Shown piece by piece: positions 53,728 through 60,130 of a stretch of 60,130 nucleotides of DNA (the stretch's first letter is position 1; the number at the start of each line of letters is the position of its first letter). Where the stretch lies: assembly GCF_024206475.1 (NCBI RefSeq), contig NZ_JAMBPR010000055.1, positions 1 to 60,130 on the forward strand, read 5' to 3'. The translations under genes were made by a program, and so were the position numbers. The notes beneath the pieces were generated by a model. The model saw nothing but the letters and a program-made list of their open reading frames with translations. It ran no database searches and had not been told where the DNA came from. This DNA is from Paraburkholderia sp. CNPSo 3274. GTDB lineage: Bacteria; Pseudomonadota; Gammaproteobacteria; Burkholderiales; Burkholderiaceae.

Positions 53728-54492
53728 ATGCGGCCCCCGAAACTCAAAAAGTATCTTTCGAAGCTCTGCATACAAGTCTTGATCGGTATTGTGGCGGGTA
53801 TTCTCGTCGGCCACTTCTATCCGGATATCGGAGCCGATCTCAAACCGCTTGGCGACCTCTTCATCAAGCTGATCCGCATGGCGCTCGCGCCGATCATCTT
53901 CGCTTCGGTCGTCGTGGGCATTGCCCGAATGAACGATCTGCACGAAGCGGGCCGCGTAGGCGTGAAGGCGCTGCTCTACTTCGAAGTGGCTTCGACCATC
54001 GCGCTTCTCGTGGGCCTCGTCGTCGTGAACGTGATCAAGCCAGGCAGCGGCATGAACATCGATCCGGCGCACCTCGACAGCTCGGCTATCGCCAGCTACG
54101 CGCACGCGGCCCACGACCACACGGCGCTCGGGTTCCTCATGAGCATCGTGCCGAACAGCATCGTCGGCGCGTTTGCGAACGGCGAAATTCTGCCGATTAT
54201 TTTTTTCTCGGTGCTGTTCGCCATTGCACTGGCGAAGCTCGGCCCGCGCACCGCACCCCTCGTCGATATGCTCGACATGTTTTTGCAGGGCATGTTCGGC
54301 GTCGTGCGTATCGTCATGTACGTCGCGCCCGTGGGCGCGTTTGGCGGCATGGCGTTCACCATCGCGAAGTACGGACTCGGCACGCTGGCGTCATTTGGCG
54401 AGTTGATGCTTTGTCTGTACGTGACGTCGATCTTCTTCGTCGTGGTCGTGCTCGGGCTCGTCATGCGCGTTTGCGGTTTTTCGCTATACCGC
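53728..54492 (+). pseudogene. dctA: dctA C4-dicarboxylate transporter, 5' part
   Basis: The first about 255 codons of a DctA-type dicarboxylate/proton symporter: LIGIVAGILVGHFYPDIG, PLGDLFIKLIRMALAPIIFA, GSGMNIDPAHLD, GFLMSIVPNSIVGAFANGEILP and VVLGLVMRVCGFSLYR. The ATG at 53728 has AGGAG 6 bases before. After GFSLYR (about 54492) similarity stops and the plus strand continues as the reverse complement of the dctA 3' end. The missing part (about 100 residues) carries the substrate- and cation-binding segments. It would have imported tartrate for tarD. Confidence 0.85.
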
Positions 54493-54608
54493 GCGACCAC
54501 GATCGTCGCCACGCCGTTACCAATCAGATTCGTCACCGCGCGAGCTTCATTCAGAAAGCGATCCACGCCCAGCAGCAGCACGAGCCCGGAAACCGGTATC
54601 TTATGCAT
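54490..54608 (-). pseudogene. dctA: dctA 3' part, inverted
   Basis: On the minus strand this stretch encodes IPVSGLVLLLGVDRFLNEAR and AVTNLIGNGVATIVVAR, a hallmark near the C-terminus of DctA. It lies back-to-front directly after the 5' part, with the two sections meeting at about 54490. The region between them in an intact dctA is missing. The fragment may extend a few codons to about 54620. Confidence 0.78.
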
Positions 54609-54795
54609 CGAAGCAAGCGTCAGCCGTCGACATGCCTTTGCCGTGTGGCGAGACTGTTACCGGTACTCGGGGTGGTTAGTTGAGGGGGCTCGCTTCGATC
54701 TTCGATTAAAGAACTCTCGTACCGCGCCGATATGCATGCCAAGCCGTGCTCGTTTGACCGGCAGCCCATCCGTTGACAGAGAATCGAAGAAAAAG

Positions 54796-55620
54796 ATGCG
54801 AAACAGAATACCCCGCCTGCTCGTCGGCACTGCCCTCACATCCGCGGCGCTGTTGTCAGGATGCGTCCAGTTCGTGCCGGTCAAGGATATGGCCAACGAC
54901 AAGCCCGGCTATCTCGCGGCGCACTTTGCGGTGGACTCCTTGCCCACGAGCGTTCGCGAAAAGATGCCGGCACCGGGCACGCACATGCTGCCCTTCAAGG
55001 TCTTGACGGTGCTTGGCAAGGTAACGGGCCACGTTGGCACAGCGGGAATCGAGCGCGACTTCAAAACCGTGCTGATCAACGCGCAAGATACGGGCATGGT
55101 CCAGCAGGTATTTGAAAGCTCGGCGAATGGTGTGCCCGCCGCCGCAACGTTCAGCCTCTCTTACCTCAACATTTACAGCCTGAAAGAGGAAACGGCGAAC
55201 TACGCGCAGACGGCGGCGTTCATCCCCTTCGTCGCGCACGACGCCGACAACAGCCAGTTCGCTTTCAACGTGCCGCAGGAGAACGAAACCTATACCACGA
55301 CGTTCGAGTTCGGCACGACGGTCCAGATCGTCAACTTCCGGGCGCTCACATGGACCTGCCATACAAGCCGCTACTATCCGGCTTCCCAGTTCAACGCCGC
55401 GCTCACCGGCAAAGCGATCGACCTGGACTGCGAGCAGACGAAAGATGGCATCGTCCAGAACAAGACGCGTCGAACGTATCTGACTCAATACGGCATCGGC
55501 CTGACCCGCTCGGTCGCAACCACTTCCGGAAAACTGGACTGGACCTATAGCGGCTTCGACAAGGACGGGCAGCAAACGGTGACGCCTCGCGGCCAGGCGG
55601 CGATCGAAAAACCGATTTGA
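54796..55620 (+). CDS. exported lipoprotein of unknown function
   Basis: A 274-residue lipoprotein. The lipobox ALLSGC ends the signal peptide and leaves a lipidated cysteine near residue 22. The mature part has no recognised domain; visible features are SYLNIYSLKEETANYAQ, TTTFEFGTTVQIVNFRALTW, two further cysteines and a basic-aromatic C-terminal region. The start at ATG 54796 follows GAATCGAAGAAAAAG. The reading frame is open all the way back into the dctA fragments. It may belong to envelope biogenesis. No partner gene is evident. Confidence 0.7.
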   Translation: MRNRIPRLLVGTALTSAALLSGCVQFVPVKDMANDKPGYLAAHFAVDSLPTSVREKMPAPGTHMLPFKVLTVLGKVTGHVGTAGIERDFKTVLINAQDTGMVQQVFESSANGVPAAATFSLSYLNIYSLKEETANYAQTAAFIPFVAHDADNSQFAFNVPQENETYTTTFEFGTTVQIVNFRALTWTCHTSRYYPASQFNAALTGKAIDLDCEQTKDGIVQNKTRRTYLTQYGIGLTRSVATTSGKLDWTYSGFDKDGQQTVTPRGQAAIEKPI

Positions 55621-55664
55621 GGTCGAGGCCGTGACGGGGCGCGCAGGTCGGCGCCTCCCTTTTG

Positions 55665-56666
55665 TCACGAACCTCGTTTGTTCGAAACGAGCAGGTCGGC
55701 AATCGCACCCGAGAGCGGTAACCCCGGGTGCTTTTCCAGCCAGAAGAATTCGCCGACCGGGTTGACCTCCAGAAAGCAGTGACGGCCGTCGGGGGTGAGG
55801 ATGAAATCCGCGGCGCCGTAGTTGAGGCCCAGAGCGTGCATGAGCTTCAGCAGCCCATTCTCGACCTCGGGCGGCAATGAGTACGGCTCCCACGCTTCGA
55901 GCAGCCCAAGGCCGTCACGGCGCCAGTCGACGCTCGATTTTTCGGCCCGTTGGGAATCGATCGACGCGGTGAATATCCGGTTTCCCACGATCGTCGTCCT
56001 GAGTTCCAGCGCCTTGGGCACCTGCTCCTGAAAGATGGCCGGGCAATACCGAAGGTCATCGAGGCGCTCGAGGTCTTTGTCATGAACCGTGTTGGTAAAG
56101 ACCACTCTCTGGTCGCACTGCTCGTAGATGGCAAACGATGACAGCGTCTTCATGATCATCCCTTGCTTGCATTCGCGTGCGAAACTGCGCACCGCTTCTG
56201 GCGCATTGGTGATCAAGGTGCGTGGAATCGTGAGCCCGACTTCTCTCGCGATCTTGAGCTGAAGCTGCTTGTTTTCCGCGCGGCGCAGGCGGTGCACGGG
56301 ATCGAGATGAAACGCATCGAGGCTGGCAATCATGCCGTGCAGCGTGGCGCGCGATTGATCGACTGCAGCCCGCCTGAGCTGCCGGTCCATCGTCTCAGGA
56401 ATGCACTGACCGATGGCGATCCGCCGATACCAGACGGCGGACACCGTGCCCAGGTCCAGCTCGTAGTCCTCACACGCAATAACCTGCCGCTCCTCGTCGC
56501 CGCTGTAATGGCCGGAATGCTGAATATCGGTGGGAAATCGGTTGGTATCGAACCGGTAAGCCATGCCGCCCTGTGCCGCGACAGCATTCATGACCAGCGG
56601 GATACTCTCGTTGTCGTTGCTGTGGGTGATGATCAGTACCACCGGCCGTGGGTGCCGTTCGGACAT
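55665..56666 (-). CDS. graspetide ATP-grasp ligase (MvdD/MdnC-like)
   Basis: A 333-residue ATP-grasp macrocyclase of the microviridin type. The N-terminal segment has VLIITHSNDNESIPLVMNAV and RFDTNRFPTD. The central part has HRLRRAENKQLQLKIAREVG plus LTIPRTLITN, a hallmark of MvdC/MvdD-like ligases, with ATP-contacting Lys173 (MKTLSS). The Mg/ATP site is FLEVNPVGEFFWLE (Glu300, Asn302). Such enzymes activate Asp/Glu side chains of a leader-bound precursor and form ester (or amide) rings. The ATG at 56666 follows AAAGGAG. The precursor gene is 96 bases upstream. Only one ligase is present, in keeping with ester-only rings. Confidence 0.88.
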   Translation of the reverse strand: MSERHPRPVVLIITHSNDNESIPLVMNAVAAQGGMAYRFDTNRFPTDIQHSGHYSGDEERQVIACEDYELDLGTVSAVWYRRIAIGQCIPETMDRQLRRAAVDQSRATLHGMIASLDAFHLDPVHRLRRAENKQLQLKIAREVGLTIPRTLITNAPEAVRSFARECKQGMIMKTLSSFAIYEQCDQRVVFTNTVHDKDLERLDDLRYCPAIFQEQVPKALELRTTIVGNRIFTASIDSQRAEKSSVDWRRDGLGLLEAWEPYSLPPEVENGLLKLMHALGLNYGAADFILTPDGRHCFLEVNPVGEFFWLEKHPGLPLSGAIADLLVSNKRGS

Positions 56667-56687
56667 GGTTGCGCTCCTTTACTGAAG

Positions 56688-56718
56688 GCGCGCGGCGGGA
56701 TAGCACCTTGCCGCGCGC
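56688..56718 (-). other. inverted repeat between graspetide precursor and ligase genes
   Basis: GCGCGCGGC (56688-56696) and GCCGCGCGC (56710-56718) form a perfect 9-bp GC-only stem with a 13-base loop. It lies 44 bases after the precursor stop and about 10 bases ahead of the ligase ribosome site on the minus strand. No U run follows, so it is more likely an attenuator, a processing or stabilising element, or a translation control of the ligase than a full terminator. Confidence 0.55.
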
Positions 56719-56762
56719 TCGACTCCGGTCCAGGCATTGCCCCCTGATGATGCACAGGCATA

Positions 56763-57053
56763 CTAAATAGAAGCATTTTCGCCGTCCGAGGGATACGCCA
56801 TGGTCGTCACCGGCGAGGACGGAATGCCGGGCATCTGTCCCATAGGGAACCCCATGTGCCGGAGCATTCCCAGGAAGTCGGGCAATTCGCCGGCCGGCAT
56901 GCCTTCCTGGTCGGACGGCGCCATCATCGTCACGACCGCACCGCCGCGTATGGCCTGCATCTCCGCTGTCGTGAGATTCCTGGAAAACTGGCCTTCCAGA
57001 AAATGCGAAAAAAACGGTACGGGTTCCTGAGTTTCAATCTTGACGTTAGACAT
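56763..57053 (-). CDS. graspetide (microviridin-type) precursor peptide
   Basis: A 96-residue precursor. Residues 13-23 (PFFSHFLEGQF) match the PFFxRFLE recognition helix of microviridin leaders. Residues 26-38 (NLTTAEMQAIRGG) end in a double glycine typical of the leader/core boundary. Core-like motifs follow: TMMAPSDQE (43-51 region; Thr42, Ser47, Asp48, Glu50) and TMAYPSDGE (Thr84, Ser89, Asp90, Glu92) near the C-terminus, matching TxKxPSDxE except that Lys is absent. They supply Thr/Ser hydroxyls and Asp/Glu carboxylates for ester rings. The ATG at 57053 follows GAGGTAAG. The product is probably a peptidase inhibitor by family habit; this is not shown. Confidence 0.85.
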   Translation of the reverse strand: MSNVKIETQEPVPFFSHFLEGQFSRNLTTAEMQAIRGGAVVTMMAPSDQEGMPAGELPDFLGMLRHMGFPMGQMPGIPSSPVTTMAYPSDGENASI

Positions 57054-57363
57054 GATGCTTACCTCGCGGGAAGTGTGGGGCCATTGATAACCACTACGGC
57101 GGCATAGGCCGCCGCCACTTCCTGCAACCGCCGTGCCAGCGATGTCCGCGCTTCACTGCGGCGCGCAACGGCCTGTCGTGGCGGAGCATTCATGTCGAAT
57201 CAAGGCTGGAATCGTTTGCTCGAAGCCAACGCGCAGGCACGCAAAGGTGGCCATTGGCCAACAGCAGGGCCAACAGCAGGGCCAACAGCCAGCTACACTA
57301 CGGGCGCAGAGACCATTGAAACGCCTGCAAGATAACTGCGCAAATCACAGGAGGAGCACGTAA
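57054..57363. other. divergent intergenic region between precursor and aldo-keto reductase
   Basis: About 310 bases holding the presumed promoter of the graspetide genes (leftward) and of the aldo-keto reductase (rightward), plus the 12-base tandem repeat at 57256-57290. A 76-codon open frame here is repetitive and lacks a ribosome site, so it is not called. Confidence 0.5.
57256..57290. repeat. 12-base tandem repeat (2.9 copies)
   Basis: GGCCAACAGCAG is repeated at 57256-57267 and 57268-57279, then a third partial copy (GGCCAACAGCC) to 57290. It lies between the graspetide precursor and the aldo-keto reductase, about 74 bases from the latter's start. Its role is unknown; it may be replication slippage. 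Confidence 0.7.
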
Positions 57364-58359
57364 ATGACGCTTTCAAAGAGAAAATTTGGTCGTACCGGCT
57401 GGGATGTGTCCGAAATCGGGTTTGGTGCATGGGCAATCGGCGGCTCGTGGGGCAGCGTTGGCGAAGACGACGCCAAAGCCGCGCTGAACGCTGCGCTCGA
57501 TAACGGCGTCACGTTCATCGACACCGCCGACGTCTACGGCGACGGCCGCTCGGAGCGCATTATCCGGGACGTGTTGCGCCAACGCGGCGGCGAGCGTCCC
57601 ATCGTGGCCACCAAGCTCGGACGCCGGCTCGACCCGCATGTGACCAGCGGCTATCTGAACACGCGCGAACTCGAAGGCTTCATCGACCGGAGTCTCTCGA
57701 ACCTCGGCGTGGACACGCTCGACCTCGTGCAACTGCACTGCCCGCCGACGGAGGTCTATTACCGCCCGGAGGTGTTCGACGCGATGGACGCCTTTGTCGC
57801 CGCCGGCAAAATCCGCTTTTACGGCGTTTCGGTCGAAAAGGTGGAGGAAGCGCTGAAGGCGATCGAATATCCCAATGTGGTTTCGGTGCAGATCATCTAC
57901 AACATGTTCCGTCAACGTCCTGCCGACCTGTTTTTCCGGGAGGCGCTAAGGAAAACCGTTGCGGTCATTGCGCGAGTGCCGCTCGCGAGCGGCATGCTCA
58001 CCGGTAAATTGTCCGCGGATTCCGTTTTTGCGGCAGACGACCACCGTGCGTTCAACCGTCATGGCGAGGCATTCGACGTCGGCGAAACGTTCTCGGGCGT
58101 GCCGTACGACGTTGCCTTGAAGGCGGTCGACGAACTGCGCGGCCTGGTACCCGTTGACGCGTCGATGGCACAACTCGCCCTGCGCTGGATACTCATGGAA
58201 GACGCCGTTTCCGTCATCATTCCGGGCAGCAAGAACGCGGCCCAGGCGGCGTCGAATGTTTCGGCGGCGAGCCTCGCGCCGCTGTCCGATGCGGCGATGC
58301 AACGCGTGCGCGACGTTTACGAACAATATATTGCGCCGCACGTCCACCAGCGCTGGTGA
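57364..58359 (+). CDS. aldo/keto reductase
   Basis: A 331-residue NADPH-dependent aldo/keto reductase with a TIM-barrel fold. The catalytic tetrad is visible as Asp in FIDTADVYGDG, Tyr in the same motif, Lys in IVATKLGR and His in VQLHCPPTEV. C-terminal IIPGSKNAAQAASNV binds the cofactor phosphate. It should reduce aldehydes or ketones. The ATG at 57364 follows GGAGGAGCACGTAA. It is adjacent to and divergent from the graspetide genes but no link can be shown. Confidence 0.93.
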   Translation: MTLSKRKFGRTGWDVSEIGFGAWAIGGSWGSVGEDDAKAALNAALDNGVTFIDTADVYGDGRSERIIRDVLRQRGGERPIVATKLGRRLDPHVTSGYLNTRELEGFIDRSLSNLGVDTLDLVQLHCPPTEVYYRPEVFDAMDAFVAAGKIRFYGVSVEKVEEALKAIEYPNVVSVQIIYNMFRQRPADLFFREALRKTVAVIARVPLASGMLTGKLSADSVFAADDHRAFNRHGEAFDVGETFSGVPYDVALKAVDELRGLVPVDASMAQLALRWILMEDAVSVIIPGSKNAAQAASNVSAASLAPLSDAAMQRVRDVYEQYIAPHVHQRW

Positions 58360-58580
58360 AAGCCCCTGCTGTCGATGCCGCCGGAATTTCTGCGCGCGCT
58401 TACTCCATTTTGTTCCGCTTTGCCCCGATTGTTCGGCTGATCCTGCCAGTCAATTCGCGCCCCGCCGCTTTATCGCGGCGGCGCGGACCTTTAGATTCCT
58501 ACTCGTCGCCGGCCGATGGCTTCGTGCAAGTCGAGACGCCGGTTCTATTCGATGCTGCGACTTACGGTAAGGAGAACATG

Positions 58581-59327
58581 ATGGGTAAACTTGCAGGCAA
58601 GGTGGCGGTTGTCACGGGCGCGTCGAAAGGCATTGGCGCCGCGATCGCCAAGGCCCTCGCGGCCGAAGGCGCTTCGGTGGTCGTGAACTACGCGAGCAGC
58701 AAGTCGGGCGCCGATGCGGTGGTGAGCGCGATTACGGCGGCCGGCGGCAAGGCGGTTTCCGTCGGCGGCGACGTGTCGAAGGCGTCGGACGCACAAGGCA
58801 TCATCGGCACCGCCGTCGAAACTTACGGTCGCCTCGACATCCTCGTCAACAACTCTGGCGTCTATGAGTTCGCGCCTATCGAAGAGTTTACGGAGGCGCA
58901 ATACCGCAAGCAGTTCGACACGAACGTGCTCGGCGTGCTGCTCACTACGCAGGCGGCCGTGAAGCATCTTGGCGCGGGCGCAAGCATCATCAACGTGAGT
59001 TCGGTCGTGACGACGATCACGCCGCCGACGACCGCTGTCTATAGCGGCACGAAGGGCGCCGTGGATGCGATCACCGGCGTGCTCGCACGCGAACTGGGAC
59101 CGCGCAAGATCCGCGTGAATACGATCAATCCTGGCGTAATCGAGACAGAAGGCGCACACACGGCTGGCGTCATCGGCTCGGAGTTCGAAAGCCACGCGGT
59201 CAGCCAGACGCCGCTCGGACGGGTAGGCCAGCCGGACGATATCGCCTCGGCCGTGGTGTTCCTCGCATCGGACGATGCGAAATGGTTGACGGGCGAGCAT
59301 ATCGTCGCTAGCGGGGGCATGCGCTAA
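58581..59327 (+). CDS. SDR-family oxidoreductase (glucose-1-dehydrogenase-like)
   Basis: A 248-residue classical SDR: VVTGASKGIGAAIAKALAAEG binds cofactor, VNYASSKSGAD favours NAD(P), NNSGVY is the NNAG equivalent, and the catalytic Ser and YSGTK are in VSSVVTTITPPTTAVYSGTK. It ends in LASDDAKWLTGEHIVASGGMR. Two adjacent ATGs exist (58578, 58581); 58581 is preferred because AAGGAG at 58569-58574 lies 6 bases upstream of it but only 3 from the first. It follows the aldo-keto reductase in the same direction. Substrate unknown. Confidence 0.9.
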   Translation: MGKLAGKVAVVTGASKGIGAAIAKALAAEGASVVVNYASSKSGADAVVSAITAAGGKAVSVGGDVSKASDAQGIIGTAVETYGRLDILVNNSGVYEFAPIEEFTEAQYRKQFDTNVLGVLLTTQAAVKHLGAGASIINVSSVVTTITPPTTAVYSGTKGAVDAITGVLARELGPRKIRVNTINPGVIETEGAHTAGVIGSEFESHAVSQTPLGRVGQPDDIASAVVFLASDDAKWLTGEHIVASGGMR

Positions 59328-59455
59328 AGCGGGTGGGTGAAACTGGCTGGCGCGAAAAAACGCGTGCGTGCTAATCTCCCAAAGATCGGTCGGGTCGCCC
59401 AGGCGGCGGCACGACCGGCAACGCTTCGGAAAGAGGAGTTTGGCCAAGCCGCCTC

Positions 59456-60130
59456 ATGCGAGTTTCCGACCTTGTAGACAGCCGCACGATCCTGCGCAGC
59501 CGGCGGCGCTGGCTGTATTTCGGCGTGTTCTGGCTGGGCGCCATCGCGACGGGGCTCGTCGCGGTCATGTACGCGCGGCTCATCGACTTCGGTTACGCGC
59601 TCTTTGTGCAGATGACCGCCCATTACCGGTGGCTGCCGCTTCTCGTCACGCCGGCCATCGCCGCGTTCAGCGTCTGGGCCACGCGCCGCTGGTTTCCGGG
59701 TTCGGAGGGCAGCGGCATCCCGCAGGTCATCGCCACACTGCACGACGTGCGCAAATTCGGCCCGCGCCTGCTCACGCTGCGCATCCTGATCGGCAAGATC
59801 GCCCTGTCGTTCCTCGCGATCCTCGGTGGATTCACGATTGGCCGCGAAGGGCCGACCATCCACGTGGGCGCCGCGCTGATGTACAGCCTGCGGCGTTTCT
59901 ACCCGGCGCGGCTGCGCAGCATGTACGGCGTCGGCCTCGAATACAAGCTCGCCCTCGCGGGCGCCGCCGCGGGCCTTTCTGCCGCGTTCAATGCGCCGCT
60001 CGCGGGCGTGGTCTTCGCCATCGAGGAACTCACGCGCAGCTTCGAGGCGCGAACGAGCGGCGTGATCATCACCGCGATCATTTTTTCGGGCGTCGTCTCC
60101 CTCGCGCTGCAAGGCAACTATGTGTATTTC
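59456..60130 (+). CDS. ClC-family chloride channel/transporter, 5' part
   Basis: The first 225 codons of a ClC protein; the frame runs off the window. Membrane helices begin at about residue 20 (YFGVFWLGAIATGLVAVMYA). The selectivity motifs are GSGIPQV and GREGPTIHVGA, the latter with the gating glutamate. The helix pairs ALAGAAAGLSAAFNAPLAGVVFAIEEL are typical of the family. Start at ATG 59456; the nearest GAGGAG (59434-59438) is a distant 17 bases upstream, so the true initiation signal is not perfect. It would move Cl- (possibly in exchange for H+). Confidence 0.9.
   Translation, partial: MRVSDLVDSRTILRSRRRWLYFGVFWLGAIATGLVAVMYARLIDFGYALFVQMTAHYRWLPLLVTPAIAAFSVWATRRWFPGSEGSGIPQVIATLHDVRKFGPRLLTLRILIGKIALSFLAILGGFTIGREGPTIHVGAALMYSLRRFYPARLRSMYGVGLEYKLALAGAAAGLSAAFNAPLAGVVFAIEELTRSFEARTSGVIITAIIFSGVVSLALQGNYVYF

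Noticed and set aside
57133..57363. 76-codon frame with QQQGQQQG repeat before the aldo-keto reductase
   Set aside because: Its repeat comes from the 12-base DNA repeat, and there is no ribosome site.
1..60130. Insertion sequences, CRISPR arrays, prophage or tRNA genes
   Set aside because: No transposase, terminal inverted repeats, spaced repeats, integrase or cloverleaf was found in a reading of both strands; a computed search could still find degenerate ones.

Overview
The window is high-GC DNA with dense, GC-rich codon use. It opens with the reversed 5' end of a 16S rRNA gene (1-50) whose first bases, leader and boxA look betaproteobacterial. Gene content fits a soil- or plant-associated member of Burkholderiaceae (Paraburkholderia, Caballeronia or Burkholderia type): many LysR, AraC, MarR, Lrp and GlxA regulators, dipeptide/opine-type ABC uptake, a D-tartrate dehydratase and a multiheaded amine/aldehyde catabolic cluster. 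The genus call is inference, since only 50 bases of 16S are present. No insertion sequence, CRISPR array, tRNA or phage gene was seen.

Layout. 1-335: start of an rRNA operon with its promoter, transcribed leftwards. 0.57-6.4 kb: a membrane PAS-PAS-GGDEF-EAL protein, a secreted GH3 beta-glucosidase with a LacI-type palindrome upstream, and a small secreted protein. 6.4-13 kb: regulator/target pairs (SDR with LysR, LysR with NmrA-like protein, GlxA-type regulator with a YciI/muconolactone-isomerase-like protein), a GNAT and a BON-domain protein. 13.1-33.5 kb: a catabolic island with a tandem GNAT protein at each end. The right-to-left arm holds a peptide/opine ABC transporter (SBP, two permeases, fused double ATPase) continuous with a three-subunit HcnABC/opine-oxidase-like FAD/[2Fe-2S] dehydrogenase, an AraC regulator, a PuuB-like oxidase, a HAD hydrolase and an aldehyde dehydrogenase. 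The left-to-right arm holds a 2-hydroxyacid dehydrogenase, a class III aminotransferase, an Lrp regulator, a GabD-like semialdehyde dehydrogenase and an aspartoacylase-like hydrolase. Together they suggest import and oxidative deamination of an N-substituted amino acid, opine or polyamine, with aldehyde and keto-acid clean-up.

33.7-41.5 kb: small hypothetical genes, a periplasmic binding protein with a Pro/Gln tail, a VOC protein, an orphan radical SAM enzyme, an LRR-kinase fusion, and the scar of an RND efflux locus in which a TetR 3' end, a middle piece of the inner-membrane pump and an N-terminally truncated outer-membrane factor are joined. 42.3-50.3 kb: a chemoreceptor apparently coupled to an 11-codon leader ORF, small exported proteins, a MarR/monooxygenase pair with a readable promoter-operator, a cardiolipin-synthase-like PLD protein and a Cys/Met PLP enzyme. 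50.3-54.6 kb: an epimerase, a LysR regulator, tarD and a dctA gene broken by inversion of its 3' end.

55.6-57.1 kb holds the most notable system: a small microviridin-type graspetide (omega-ester peptide) cluster made of one precursor and one ATP-grasp ligase. The precursor has the PFFxxFLE leader motif, a double-glycine site and two PSD-type core motifs, both without the usual lysine. An inverted repeat lies between the two genes. The window ends with an aldo-keto reductase, an SDR and the first 225 codons of a ClC-type chloride channel.
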